NCBI GenBank assembly: GCA_015068615.1
Contig: SVKE01000006.1
Coordinates: 1-42,057, forward strand
Direction of reading: 5' to 3'
Source: Oscillospiraceae bacterium
Lineage (GTDB): Bacteria; Bacillota; Clostridia; UBA1381; UBA9506
DNA length: 42,057 bases
A model generated the notes under the pieces. The model saw only the letters and a list, made by a program, of their open reading frames with translations. It was not told the DNA's origin and ran no database searches. This document shows positions 7,932 to 23,700 of the stretch, piece by piece (the first letter of the stretch is position 1; every line of letters starts with the position of its first letter). A program made the translations under genes and the position numbers.

Positions 7932-8678
7932 ATGAGACAAAAGGTTGCTGCCGGTAACTGGAAAATGAATATGACCCCCAGTCAGACATCGGCATTTATC
8001 AACGAATTAGCGCCTAAGGTAGCAGACGCCTGCAACACCGTGATTGTTTGTCCCACAGCCGTGTGCCTGCCGGCTGCAGTCAGCGCCGCTAAGGGCACCA
8101 ATATTAAGGTAGGCGCGCAGAATATGTATTTTGAGGATAAGGGTGCCTTCACCGGCGAAATCAGCGCGGATATGCTGCTGGATCTGGGCGTTTCCTATGT
8201 AATTCTGGGTCACAGCGAACGTCGCCAGTATTTTGCTGAAACGGACGAAACTGTGAATAAAAAGGTTTTAAAGGCTTTTGAAAAGGGTCTGATTCCCATC
8301 ATCTGTGTAGGCGAAAGCTTAGAGCAGCGTGAGCAGGGCATCACGGCAGACCTGGTTCGCATGCAGGTGAAAATTGCGCTCATGGGCGTAAGCGCCGAGC
8401 AAGCAAAGACTGCCATCATCGCCTATGAGCCCATCTGGGCCATCGGCACCGGCAAAACCGCCACCACCGAGCAGGCCGAAGAGGTTTGCAAGACCATTCG
8501 CGAATGTGTTTGCGAGCTGTATGGCAGCGATGCTGCCGAGGCAATCACCATTCAGTACGGCGGCAGCGTCAATGCGAAAAACAGTGCTGAGCTGTTTGCT
8601 CAACCGGATATTGACGGCGGCCTGGTGGGTGGCGCAAGCCTCAAGGCAGAGGATTTCTCTGTTATCGCCAATTCGTAA
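7932..8678 (+). CDS. tpiA: Triosephosphate isomerase
   Basis: A 248-residue TIM-barrel enzyme interconverting dihydroxyacetone phosphate and glyceraldehyde-3-phosphate. The N-terminal GNWKMN holds the catalytic lysine, GHSERR the catalytic histidine and [13 protein letters not shown] the catalytic glutamate and flexible loop 6. GGSVNAKN and GGASL form the phosphate-binding region. TTGGAGG precedes the ATG by about 8 nt; the gene follows pgk after 30 bp with no terminator. Confidence 0.98.
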   Translation: MRQKVAAGNWKMNMTPSQTSAFINELAPKVADACNTVIVCPTAVCLPAAVSAAKGTNIKVGAQNMYFEDKGAFTGEISADMLLDLGVSYVILGHSERRQYFAETDETVNKKVLKAFEKGLIPIICVGESLEQREQGITADLVRMQVKIALMGVSAEQAKTAIIAYEPIWAIGTGKTATTEQAEEVCKTIRECVCELYGSDAAEAITIQYGGSVNAKNSAELFAQPDIDGGLVGGASLKAEDFSVIANS

Positions 8679-8747
8679 TTTGACTGAGCCTTGTCCGGCG
8701 GCCTGTGCCTTCGGACGGCTTTTCGAAAGGAGCTTTCGGGCAGGATT

Positions 8748-11626
<2,879 letters not shown>

Positions 11627-11631
11627 AAATA

Positions 11632-11688
11632 TCCGGCATATACGGCCGGAATGAAAAGGGGCTGTAGCGGTTTGCTACAGCCCCTTTT
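11632..11688 (+). terminator. Terminator of the glycolytic operon (repeat-family member 1)
   Basis: A small hairpin (TCCGGC/GCCGGA, 11632-11650) is followed by a strong one. The second has arms AAAAGGGGCTGTAGC (11654-11668) and GCTACAGCCCCTTTT (11674-11688) with a five-base loop. The second is one of several near-identical palindromic terminators in this window. Confidence 0.9.
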
Positions 11689-11746
11689 AGCTGTTATGTC
11701 CTAAGCGAGAAATTTCTTAAGCTTTTGTGAATCCGGGCGGAAAAAC

Positions 11747-11775
11747 TTGACAATTGGGCAAAATAAGTATATAAT
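11747..11775 (+). promoter_or_regulatory. Promoter of wecA/tagO
   Basis: TTGACA (11747-11752) and TATAAT (11770-11775) with a 17-bp spacer: an ideal SigA promoter. The leader holds a small hairpin of CCGGC/GCCGG just before the ribosome site. Confidence 0.87.
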
Positions 11776-11828
11776 CGTATCATATTATCCAAAGAAGGAC
11801 CGGCAAGAAGCCGGAAAGGAATGGGTTT

Positions 11829-12902
11829 ATGAATCAGAACAGCGGACTTTACATTGTGTTTTCATTTGTTGTTGCTCTTATTATGGCCTATGTGGCAACG
11901 CCGATTGCCAAGCGGCTGTCCTTTAAAATCGGTGCCGTGGATGTGCCGAAGGATAATCGCCGCATGCACAAGGAACCGAAGGCGCTTTTGGGCGGTCTGG
12001 CTATTTTTTACGGCTTTTTGGTCAGCGTTTTGTGCTTTGCTGATTTTAAGCTGGCAAGCGGCAGCGTGAATTATAATCTCATTGGCATCTTAATCGGCAG
12101 TGTGATAGTTGTCACTCTGGGCGTGTTTGATGATATAAAGCCTCGCAGAGCAGTTTTTAAGCTCCTCATTCAAATCGTGGCGGCGCTGATTCCCGTGCTT
12201 TTGGGCGTGCGCGTGTTTGCGGTGCGCAATCCCTTGACCGGGCTGCTCATGACCATACCGGATTGGCTTTCCATTGCCGGCAGTGTGCTGTGGATTGTGG
12301 GTGTGACCAACGCGGTTAATTTGATTGATGGCCTAGATGGCCTTGCGGCAGGGGTTTCTTCCATTGCGGCCGTGGCTCTTTTATCCATTCTATTAATAGA
12401 GCACAGCTCTTCTGTCACGCTTTTGGTTATGGCGGCGGCGCTGGCCGGTGCCTGTTTTGGTTTTCTGCCTTATAACTTCAACCCGGCCAAGCTCTTTATG
12501 GGCGATACCGGCGCGACATTTTTAGGCTTTGTTCTGGCCTGCATTTCCATTCAGGGTCCCTTCAAAACCTATGTGGCCTTCACGGTGCCGCTTTTGGTGC
12601 TGGGTCTCCCGATTTTCGATACACTTTTTGCCATTATCCGCCGGCTGCTCAAAAGACAGCCGATTATGGCGCCGGACAGAGGGCATCTGCACCACAAGCT
12701 GATTGACAGGGGCTTTTCCCATCGCAGCACGGTGGTGATTTTGTACGGACTGTCGGCTATGCTGGCCATTAGCGGCATCATCATGTTGCTGACGGATATT
12801 TCCCGGGCTTTGATTTTAATTGTGTCCATTGTTTTATTCGGGCTTTTTTCCTTCACGCTGATGAACCGCAGCGAGGAGCCGGAGGATAAAAAGGACGAAT
12901 AA
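11829..12902 (+). CDS. wecA: Undecaprenyl-phosphate N-acetylglucosaminyl-1-phosphate transferase (WecA/TagO type)
   Basis: A 357-residue polytopic membrane protein of the polyprenyl-phosphate sugar-1-phosphate transferase family, loading the lipid carrier to start wall teichoic acid or other polysaccharide synthesis. About ten hydrophobic helices are visible. The conserved cytoplasmic motifs are RRMHKEPKALLGGLAIF, the catalytic NLIDGLDGLAAG, LFMGDTGATFLG and RGHLHHKLIDRGFSH; the last, HLHH type, separates WecA/TagO from MraY. AAAGGA is 8 nt before the ATG. No clear terminator lies between it and the ATP synthase genes 143 bp downstream, so read-through is possible. The final polymer is not shown here. 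Confidence 0.92.
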   Translation: MNQNSGLYIVFSFVVALIMAYVATPIAKRLSFKIGAVDVPKDNRRMHKEPKALLGGLAIFYGFLVSVLCFADFKLASGSVNYNLIGILIGSVIVVTLGVFDDIKPRRAVFKLLIQIVAALIPVLLGVRVFAVRNPLTGLLMTIPDWLSIAGSVLWIVGVTNAVNLIDGLDGLAAGVSSIAAVALLSILLIEHSSSVTLLVMAAALAGACFGFLPYNFNPAKLFMGDTGATFLGFVLACISIQGPFKTYVAFTVPLLVLGLPIFDTLFAIIRRLLKRQPIMAPDRGHLHHKLIDRGFSHRSTVVILYGLSAMLAISGIIMLLTDISRALILIVSIVLFGLFSFTLMNRSEEPEDKKDE

Positions 12903-13045
12903 GCCAAGAAGCAACGCATTGCCGGAGCGGTTCTATATGCCTTTGGCAGAGGTGCTAAGTGCCCGGACGCTTTTCGCTAAAGGGCTTCAATTAATCAAAT
13001 TTATAAACCTGCAACAGAATTAAAACGGCATCTATATGAATAAGG

Positions 13046-13447
13046 GTGAGAGCGATTAAAAAAATAGATAAAACTGTTTGGAAAGAGACACAATATATAG
13101 CATATGGGATTTTGCTGCTCAGTACTTTGTTGCAGGCGGTCTTTCTTATCATAGGAAAATGGAATTATACAGTGCTGCTGGGGAATCTCTTAAGCGGCGC
13201 TGTAGCTGTTCTCAACTTTTTTTTGATGGGTCTTACCGTGCAAAACGCACTCTCTAAGGAAGAAAAAGATGCAAAAACCGCCATGAAGGTATCGCAGCTC
13301 TATCGAAATCTGCTGCTTCTTGCAGTCGCGGTGCTTGGCTTGACCCTGTCCTGCTTTAATTCGTGGACGACGCTCATTCCCCTCTTTTTTCCGCGCGTCG
13401 CCATTGCATTCCGGCCGCTTTTCGATAAAAAGAGCTTCAAGAGGTGA
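13046..13447 (+). CDS. ATP synthase subunit I-like membrane protein
   Basis: A 133-residue protein with about four transmembrane segments placed first in the atp operon, where AtpI-type proteins lie; these assist c-ring assembly in some bacteria. Sequence similarity to the classic AtpI is weak, and it looks like the clostridial variant with DKTVWKET at the N-terminus. The start is uncertain: GTG at 13046 has a poor ribosome site, while GGTGAG at 13045-13050 could instead serve an unusual ATT nine bases further. The stop is five bases before the atpB ATG. Confidence 0.7.
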   Translation: MRAIKKIDKTVWKETQYIAYGILLLSTLLQAVFLIIGKWNYTVLLGNLLSGAVAVLNFFLMGLTVQNALSKEEKDAKTAMKVSQLYRNLLLLAVAVLGLTLSCFNSWTTLIPLFFPRVAIAFRPLFDKKSFKR

Positions 13448-13452
13448 AGTAC

Positions 13453-14632
<1,180 letters not shown>

Positions 14633-14649
14633 GGCAGGGAGAAGGTATT

Positions 14650-15162
14650 ATGCAAAGCTTGGATGTCATATCGGTTAATATTTGGAGCATATTAATCTCT
14701 CTTGCAAATCTTATCATCCTCTTTCTCATCATCAAAAAGTTTTTGTTTAAGCCGGTAAAAAACATCATGGCAAAGCGGGATGCCGAAATCGAAGAGGCAT
14801 ATGCCTCGGCAGAACAGGCCAGACGATCGGCAGCGGCTGATGAAAAAGCCTGGCAAGAGCAAATGGAGCATGCACAGGAAGAGGCAGACAGGGTGCTGCA
14901 GGATGCAACAAAAAACGCAAGGTATAGAGAAGAAAAAATGATTGAGGCAGCCAGAAACGAGGCAGAAGGCATTGTCCGCTCAGCCAGACAGGAGGCAGCC
15001 TTAGAGCGTAAGAAGGCAACGGATGAAATTAGGCGTGAGATTGTGGAGGTTTCCGGAGCGTTGACAGAAAAGCTCTTAAACCGTGAAATTAACGAAGAGG
15101 ACCACCGCGCCATCATTGCCTCCTTTATCTCCGAGGTAGGAGAGGGAGGCCCGGATGAATAA
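14650..15162 (+). CDS. atpF: F-type ATP synthase subunit b
   Basis: A 170-residue peripheral-stalk subunit with one N-terminal membrane helix (about 12-32, ending FLFKPVKNIM) and a long charged alpha-helical, coiled-coil tail rich in Glu, Ala, Arg and Lys. It links subunit a to delta and alpha. GGGAGAAGG precedes the ATG. Its end overlaps the start of atpH by 8 bp, implying translational coupling. Confidence 0.95.
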   Translation: MQSLDVISVNIWSILISLANLIILFLIIKKFLFKPVKNIMAKRDAEIEEAYASAEQARRSAAADEKAWQEQMEHAQEEADRVLQDATKNARYREEKMIEAARNEAEGIVRSARQEAALERKKATDEIRREIVEVSGALTEKLLNREINEEDHRAIIASFISEVGEGGPDE

Positions 15163-15679
15163 GGAATATGGTACGGCGCTGTTTTCTCTGGCCTTAGAGG
15201 GTGGCCTTGAGAGGGAATATGCCGAGGCCCTGGAAAAGGTGGAAGCGGTTTTTTCAGAAAATCCGGACTACTTTGATTTTTTGGCCTCGCCGGGCATCCC
15301 CATGAGTGAACGTCTGGAGGCTATTCGACAGGCGTTTTCGCCGGTTGCTCCGGAGCATATTGTGTCTTTTTTGCAGCTGCTGTGCGAAAGCAACCGTATT
15401 GGTGGACTTTTTGCGAGCATTGATGCATACAAAAAGCTGTTTGATGCCTGGGGGCAGGTGTCAAAGGCTCGCATTGTCAGTGCAGTCTCCCTAACGCAGT
15501 CAGAAAAGGACATGCTTATCAAAAAGCTGGAAGGTATATGCGGCCATGCAGTCGAGCCGGAATACACAGTTGAACCCTCGCTGCTCGGCGGTCTGCTTAT
15601 TGAAATGGACGGTAAGGTGATGGACGGCAGCCTGCGCCACCGTTTGCGTGATATAAAGGACGTGATGCATTATGAGTAA
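15155..15679 (+). CDS. atpH: F-type ATP synthase subunit delta
   Basis: A 174-residue OSCP/delta subunit capping the alpha3-beta3 head and joining it to the b dimer. The C-terminal signature region ([20 protein letters not shown] followed by RHRLRDI) is clear. The N-terminal helical bundle is typical. It overlaps atpF and atpA by 8 bp each. Confidence 0.94.
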   Translation: MNKEYGTALFSLALEGGLEREYAEALEKVEAVFSENPDYFDFLASPGIPMSERLEAIRQAFSPVAPEHIVSFLQLLCESNRIGGLFASIDAYKKLFDAWGQVSKARIVSAVSLTQSEKDMLIKKLEGICGHAVEPEYTVEPSLLGGLLIEMDGKVMDGSLRHRLRDIKDVMHYE

Positions 15680-17171
15680 AAGCGCAGAAGAAATCAGTCG
15701 TGTGATAAAAGAACAAATCAGAAATTATCAGTCCCGCATTGAAATGAAGGAAACCGGAACGGTGGTTTTAGTGGGGGATGGTATAGCGCGCGTATATGGC
15801 CTTAAGGCCTGTATGTCGAGTGAGCTGCTGGAATTTGAGGATGGCAGCTTTGGCATGGCGCAAAACCTTGAAAACGAGACCGTTTCCGTAGCCCTTCTTT
15901 CCAACCGCAACAACATCCGCGAGGGCTCTACGGTACGCAGAACGGGTCGGGTTTTAGCGGTGCCGGTGGGTGAGGCGCTTTTGGGGCGTGTGGTGGATGC
16001 GCTCGGCCAGCCTATAGATGGAAAGGGCGCGGTTGCTACCAACGAAACCCGTCCCATTGAGTCGGAGGCGCCCGGCATTATCGAAAGAAAAAGTGTTTCG
16101 GTTCCCCTCCAGACGGGCATCAAGGCCATTGATAGCATGATTCCCATCGGACGCGGCCAGCGTGAGCTCATCATCGGCGACCGCCAGACAGGAAAAACAG
16201 AGATTGTCATTGATACGATTATCAATCAGAAGCATTCTGATGTCATTTGTATTTATGTGGCCATCGGTCAGAAGAATACGGCCGTTGTGCAGCTGGCAAA
16301 CCAGCTGGCACGGGCAGGTGCTATGGAGTATACCATCATTGTGTCGGCCTCGGCCTCTGAGACCGCGCCGCTTCAATATGTGGCGCCGTATTCCGGCTGT
16401 GCCATGGCAGAATATTTCAGAGAGCAGGGAAAGGACGTACTCATCATTTACGATGATTTATCCAAGCATGCCGTTGCTTATCGTGCACTTTCTCTGCTGA
16501 TTCGCCGTCCGCCCGGGCGTGAGGCCTATCCCGGTGATGTATTTTATCTTCACTCCCGTTTGCTGGAGCGCGCGGCCTGCGTAGCGCCGGAATACGGCGG
16601 CGGCTCCATAACGGCGCTGCCGATTATTGAAACACAGGCGGGCGATGTTTCTGCCTACATTCCAACGAACGTTATTTCGATTACAGATGGGCAGATTTTC
16701 CTCGAAACCGAGCTGTTTCATGCAGGCGTTATGCCGGCCATCAACCCCGGTATTTCGGTTAGCCGCGTGGGTGGCTCCGCACAGATTAAAGCCATGAAAA
16801 AGGTTTCGGGCGAATTGAAGCTTTTATATTCGCAATACAGAGAGCTGCAGTCCTTCTCGCAGTTTGGCAGTGACCTCGACGCCGACACAAAGGCACGACT
16901 GGCGCTGGGTGAGCGCATTGTGGAGGTTTTGAAGCAGAAGCGCAACGCACCGGTGCGTGTGGGCTGTCAGGTGGCGATCATCTATGCTGTTATTAACGGT
17001 TATTTAAACGAGGTGCCCGTCAACAGGGTCGCAGCCTATGAGGTTCAGCTGTATGAAAGGCTGGAGAGTCAGTACGAAAGGCTTTTAGAGAGATTTGAGC
17101 AGGGGTATTTTGAGGATGAAGATGTGGCACTTCTCAAAACAGCCCTCGGTGATATGCAGAGGTGGCAGTGA
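15672..17171 (+). CDS. atpA: F-type ATP synthase subunit alpha
   Basis: A 499-residue regulatory nucleotide-binding subunit of the F1 head. The Walker A motif GDRQTGKTE is at about 168-176, and the alpha signature [14 protein letters not shown] is intact. The length is typical. The start overlaps atpH by 8 bp. The stop shares one base with the atpG ATG (TGATG). Confidence 0.98.
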   Translation: MSKSAEEISRVIKEQIRNYQSRIEMKETGTVVLVGDGIARVYGLKACMSSELLEFEDGSFGMAQNLENETVSVALLSNRNNIREGSTVRRTGRVLAVPVGEALLGRVVDALGQPIDGKGAVATNETRPIESEAPGIIERKSVSVPLQTGIKAIDSMIPIGRGQRELIIGDRQTGKTEIVIDTIINQKHSDVICIYVAIGQKNTAVVQLANQLARAGAMEYTIIVSASASETAPLQYVAPYSGCAMAEYFREQGKDVLIIYDDLSKHAVAYRALSLLIRRPPGREAYPGDVFYLHSRLLERAACVAPEYGGGSITALPIIETQAGDVSAYIPTNVISITDGQIFLETELFHAGVMPAINPGISVSRVGGSAQIKAMKKVSGELKLLYSQYRELQSFSQFGSDLDADTKARLALGERIVEVLKQKRNAPVRVGCQVAIIYAVINGYLNEVPVNRVAAYEVQLYERLESQYERLLERFEQGYFEDEDVALLKTALGDMQRWQ

Positions 17172-17974
17172 TGGGTGCAGATATCAAAAAGCTGCGGAAC
17201 CGAATTAAAAGCGTTGATTCTACCCTGCATACAACCAAGGCCATGGGTCTTGTGGCCTCGTCAAAAATTAAGCGCGCGATCGATTCTATGCAAAAGGGGC
17301 GCGCCTATGCTGATGCCCTGCAGGAGACCGTTTCGCAGTTGGCTAAGTCGGCTGAATGCGCCAAAAGTCCTTATATAAAGAGCCGCACATCAGGCAGGAC
17401 AAGGCTGATTGTCATTGCCGGAGACAGAGGCCTAGCCGGTGGCTACAATGCAAATATTTTTCGCTTTATGAGGGATTATCCGGAGGCAGAGGTCATTCCA
17501 ATCGGCAAGCGCGCCTATGAGCGCTTTGGCGGCACCTGCTATTTTGCGGAAAAATTTTCTTACGAGAATGCCATACGCCTTGCCGAGGGGCTTTGCGCGG
17601 ATTTTGCCGCCGGGGTCTATGACCGGCTCGGTGTTGTGGGGACGCGTTATGTCTCCATGATGGTGCAGGAGCCGGTGCTGACATGGCTGCTGCCCCTCAC
17701 AAAAAAGGAGGAGGCACGGGAGCACTCGGCCATTTTTGAGCCGGATGAGCTGACCGTTTTAGAAACGGCCATTCCCACCTATGTTGCCGGCATGCTGCTG
17801 CGGCAGGTTAAGGAGAGCTTTGCCAGCGAGGTTGCTGCGCGGCGGATGGCTATGGATTCTGCAGGCAAAAATGCGCAAATGATGATTGATGATTTAAGCC
17901 TGGCCTATAACAGAGCAAGGCAAGGCGCCATCACACAGGAAATCACAGAGATTGTCGCCGGCAGCGGCGAATAG
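17171..17974 (+). CDS. atpG: F-type ATP synthase subunit gamma
   Basis: A 267-residue central-stalk subunit. The N-terminal coiled-coil helix (IKKLRNRIKSVDSTLHTTKAM) and the C-terminal helix with NRARQGAITQEITEIVAG are the family ends that form the rotor shaft. The ATG overlapping the atpA stop is chosen since AGAGGTGG is 6 nt upstream; GTG codons just before are less likely. The length is slightly short for gamma (usually 285-300), with reduction in the central Rossmann-like part. Confidence 0.95.
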   Translation: MGADIKKLRNRIKSVDSTLHTTKAMGLVASSKIKRAIDSMQKGRAYADALQETVSQLAKSAECAKSPYIKSRTSGRTRLIVIAGDRGLAGGYNANIFRFMRDYPEAEVIPIGKRAYERFGGTCYFAEKFSYENAIRLAEGLCADFAAGVYDRLGVVGTRYVSMMVQEPVLTWLLPLTKKEEAREHSAIFEPDELTVLETAIPTYVAGMLLRQVKESFASEVAARRMAMDSAGKNAQMMIDDLSLAYNRARQGAITQEITEIVAGSGE

Positions 17975-19653
<1,679 letters not shown>

Positions 19654-19683
19654 GCTGTTTGGTTGTTACGTATATATCAAAAC

Positions 19684-19722
19684 TTGAAAGAGGCTGTAGC
19701 ATTTTGCTACAGCCTCTTTCAA
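19684..19722. terminator. Shared hairpin between atpC and the XRE gene (repeat-family member 2)
   Basis: The arms TTGAAAGAGGCTGTAGC (19684-19700) and GCTACAGCCTCTTTCAA (19706-19722) form a perfect 17-bp stem. The surrounding T tracts are short, so termination may be weaker than for its relatives. It lies between converging genes and could serve both. Confidence 0.75.
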
Positions 19723-19725
19723 ATG

Positions 19726-19950
19726 TTAAATCAATATATCTTCATATGTCACACGTAACGCCTGTTTTAATGCTTTGATTTCATCCGGGTAGATGTGGCG
19801 CTGTCCTACTTCAATTTTGGCCAAAGCGCTTCTTGTAATGTCACAACCGGCAATTTGAAGCTTAGCCGTTAACTGATCTTGTGTTAACTTATTGTCCATT
19901 CTTATTTTTCTTATTTGCGTTCCAACTTGTTTTTCGTAAAATGAATTCAT
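19726..19950 (-). CDS. XRE-family helix-turn-helix regulator
   Basis: A 74-residue protein consisting of one HTH_3 domain: QIRKIRMDNKLTQDQLTAKL, then ITRSALAKIEVGQRHIYP as the recognition-helix region. It is probably a dimeric repressor. The start at MNSFYEKQ is preceded by AAGAGGT; a longer reading would run into the operator and is rejected. It is divergent from a SLOG gene, and both leaders carry copies of one palindrome, implying autoregulation and control of the neighbour. Base composition is more AT-rich than the flanking core genes, consistent with an acquired pair. Confidence 0.87.
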   Translation of the reverse strand: MNSFYEKQVGTQIRKIRMDNKLTQDQLTAKLQIAGCDITRSALAKIEVGQRHIYPDEIKALKQALRVTYEDILI

Positions 19951-19960
19951 AAGCACCTCT

Positions 19961-19980
19961 TTGCACCTATATAAGTATAA
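19961..19980. promoter_or_regulatory. Imperfect operator copy in the XRE leader
   Basis: TTGCACCTATATAAGTATAA matches the perfect palindrome at 20015-20034 at most positions. It sits just upstream of the regulator's ribosome site. Confidence 0.6.
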
Positions 19981-19986
19981 TTTTTC

Positions 19987-20015
19987 TTGATTATACAATT
20001 ATTTTATGATACAAT
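19987..20015 (+). promoter_or_regulatory. Promoter of the SLOG gene
   Basis: TTGATT (19987-19992) and TACAAT (20010-20015) are spaced 17 bp. The predicted start is near 20022, inside the operator. Confidence 0.7.
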
Positions 20016-20034
20016 TGCACTTATATAAGTGCAA
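20015..20034. promoter_or_regulatory. Perfect 20-bp palindromic operator
   Basis: TTGCACTTATATAAGTGCAA is an exact palindrome beginning at the last base of the -10 box and covering the predicted transcription start of the SLOG gene. It is immediately followed by the ribosome site AAAGAGGT. Confidence 0.75.
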
Positions 20035-20047
20035 AGAGGTATTTTTT

Positions 20048-20452
20048 ATAAAGTGTGCTTTTATAGGCCATCGCGATAGTGTTGGCCTGGAAGGACAAAT
20101 TTATGCAGAAATTGAAAAGCTTATGAAGATCGTCATAACTGCATTTTACAGCGGTGGCATGGGGAATTTTGATAAAATGTGCGAAAAGGCAGTAAAGGCT
20201 TTGGGCGGACATCTTACCTTTGTGCCGTACAATGTAAAACAGGTTAAGGCAAAGGATACCCGTTGGTTTGATGACATCCTTTGTCCCTTTGGTGATAAGG
20301 CATATGGAAAATATGATATACCAAATCGCAGCAGGTGGCTTGTGAATCATTGTGACGTATTTCTTTGCCATGTGTATAAATCCGGCGGCGCAAGGCATAC
20401 GCTGAACTATGCTGTTCAAAAAAATAAGCAAATTATTCATATAGCCCCATGA
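20048..20452 (+). CDS. SLOG-family (Rossmann-like nucleotide-binding) small protein
   Basis: A 134-residue protein if begun at KCAFIGHRD, where relatives start. The GHRD motif, SGGMGNFDKMCEKAV and a late SGGARHTLNYA region resemble the SLOG/DUF1273 superfamily of nucleotide or nucleotide-derivative binding proteins, some acting in defence and signalling. At the expected start, 7 nt after GAGGT, the codon is ATA rather than ATG. The only in-frame ATG (20006) lies upstream of the predicted transcription start and would translate the operator. The gene therefore has either a rare ATA start, a start lost by mutation, or an unseen upstream promoter. It ends at a bidirectional terminator. Confidence 0.75.
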   Translation: MKCAFIGHRDSVGLEGQIYAEIEKLMKIVITAFYSGGMGNFDKMCEKAVKALGGHLTFVPYNVKQVKAKDTRWFDDILCPFGDKAYGKYDIPNRSRWLVNHCDVFLCHVYKSGGARHTLNYAVQKNKQIIHIAP

Positions 20453-20454
20453 AC

Positions 20455-20487
20455 AAAAAAAACGGAGCGCATCGCGCTCCGTTTTTT
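20455..20487. terminator. Bidirectional terminator between SLOG gene and gerQ
   Basis: ACGGAGCG (20462-20469) and CGCTCCGT (20475-20482) form a stem flanked by an A run on the left and a T run on the right, serving the converging genes. Confidence 0.9.
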
Positions 20488-20497
20488 ATGTACCAAA

Positions 20498-20986
20498 TTA
20501 GAAAAGTCTCCGTCCCATGCCGCCGGAGGTGGGAGAATTTGCGGTGCGGTTTAAGGTGTTGTTCATTCTGCTGCGGGGACGGGTTGTTTGGTTATAAATG
20601 GTGACAAATTTAACAGAGTAGAGGTCACAGACGATGTAGCGATTTGTTTCTGCCTCATACAGGGTGACAAAATTATTGCCTACAGCGTAGAGAATTCCCT
20701 CCTTTTCCGTCAGATTTGAGGTGCCGATTAAAAATTCAATGACCATGTAATAGCCCAGATTGTTGGCTAAAACTGCCTGGAAGGAGTCCTGATATGCCTG
20801 TTCAAGATTCTGCGGATCGCCCATGGTGGGTGACTCCGGCAAAGGAATTTCCCGCTGCCCTCTTTCTGTGGGCGTGCTGTAGAGTCTTGTGGTTGCCGGG
20901 GGATTGGCCTGCGTGGGGATGTAGTCGGGCGTGGTTTCTGTCTCAAAACCGCGCTCCTGTACCTCTTGGGAAAACTGTGTGTCCAT
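20498..20986 (-). CDS. gerQ: GerQ-like spore coat protein
   Basis: A 162-residue protein with a Gln/Pro/Thr-rich N-terminal tail followed by a compact domain (about 75-135) containing EFLIGTSNLTEKEGILYAVG and YIVCDLYSVKFVTIY. That domain resembles GerQ, the coat protein that holds the lytic enzyme CwlJ in Bacillus spores. The gene directly follows cwlJ on the same strand, the partner it would need. The start MDTQFS has AAAGGAA 8 nt upstream. Many Gln and Lys residues are compatible with transglutaminase cross-linking known for GerQ, but that is inference. Confidence 0.8.
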   Translation of the reverse strand: MDTQFSQEVQERGFETETTPDYIPTQANPPATTRLYSTPTERGQREIPLPESPTMGDPQNLEQAYQDSFQAVLANNLGYYMVIEFLIGTSNLTEKEGILYAVGNNFVTLYEAETNRYIVCDLYSVKFVTIYNQTTRPRSRMNNTLNRTANSPTSGGMGRRLF

Positions 20987-21021
20987 ATGCATCTTCCTTT
21001 CTGGATTTGTTGCTGCCTATA

Positions 21022-21462
21022 TTATGTATCAAAATAAGCATTTGTGGGGTTATAAAAGCAATGCTCTACAATCCGTGTGATAAAAATGCCGACCTCGCTG
21101 GGAAAATTTTGTCTACAGGTTGGAGCAAAGGGATTGAAAAACCAAAGAGCCTGCCCGAGAGGCGGCAGTCTGTTGCCGGCAATGGCCCAGTCGGCAATGG
21201 CATAATGAATTGCCTCGGGACGCATGTTATAAATATTTTGCGGGTTATATTCTCCGCCGACCACCTCCTTGACGCAGGTAAATTGATCCGGTTGAAAGAT
21301 AATGTTGCGAATACTGCCCTGGCCGACGCGTGCATATTCCCCGCCCGGTGCCCGGACGCGGTTCATGACGACGCTGGCAACGGCGCGCATGCCATTATCG
21401 CCCTCGCCACCGGCCTCACACTGAACGAGCCTTGCCAGGAGCTCTCTGTCTGAAAAAGCCAT
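21022..21462 (-). CDS. cwlJ: Spore cortex-lytic enzyme CwlJ (SleB/CwlJ hydrolase domain)
   Basis: A 146-residue single-domain hydrolase. The family motifs LARLVQCEAGGEGDNGMRAV (with the catalytic glutamate), VASVVMNRV and ALWFFNP are intact. It lacks a signal peptide and peptidoglycan-binding domain, as CwlJ does and SleB does not. It degrades cortex peptidoglycan at germination. AAAGGAGGAGG precedes the ATG very closely. Upstream, CATATACT about 60 bp before the ATG resembles a sporulation sigma -10 box, but no convincing -35 partner is seen. Confidence 0.93.
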   Translation of the reverse strand: MAFSDRELLARLVQCEAGGEGDNGMRAVASVVMNRVRAPGGEYARVGQGSIRNIIFQPDQFTCVKEVVGGEYNPQNIYNMRPEAIHYAIADWAIAGNRLPPLGQALWFFNPFAPTCRQNFPSEVGIFITRIVEHCFYNPTNAYFDT

Positions 21463-21651
21463 ACCTCCTCCTTTCCTGTTGTAAAAAATCTACGCAACAA
21501 CGGCTCTGCGCCGGTTTACTATCAGTATATGTAACAATCAAGGAAAGTTGACGTATTTGGTGTCCCAAAATAAAGAGAGATTTAACCAAACAGAGGACTG
21601 AAATTGCGAATTGTTTCAAAATCGCCTCTGTATTCTTTTTATATAAAAACC

Positions 21652-21680
21652 TTGCTTTTTATATTGATTTATGGTATAAT
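21652..21680 (+). promoter_or_regulatory. Promoter of gyrB
   Basis: TTGCTT (21652-21657) and TATAAT (21675-21680) with a 17-bp spacer, start near 21687, leader about 48 nt. The 188 bases between the cwlJ start and this promoter hold no recognisable gene. Confidence 0.8.
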
Positions 21681-21722
21681 ATAAAAAAAGGGTATTTTTG
21701 AATGCGATTCGGCAGAAAGTAA

Positions 21723-23648
<1,926 letters not shown>

Positions 23649-23700
23649 ATTGAAGGATTATACCTAAAGTTTGAGGTTTTACGCCTAAAGGAGTTTGCAT

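Noticed and set aside
20006-20047. N-terminal extension of the SLOG protein from ATG 20006
   Set aside because: The extension translates the -10 box and operator and lies before the predicted transcription start; relatives begin at the later residue. Kept as an alternative only.
21594-21634. Inverted repeat CAGAGG/CCTCTG upstream of gyrB as a terminator
   Set aside because: No plus-strand gene precedes it and the loop is too large; the 6-bp arms may be chance.
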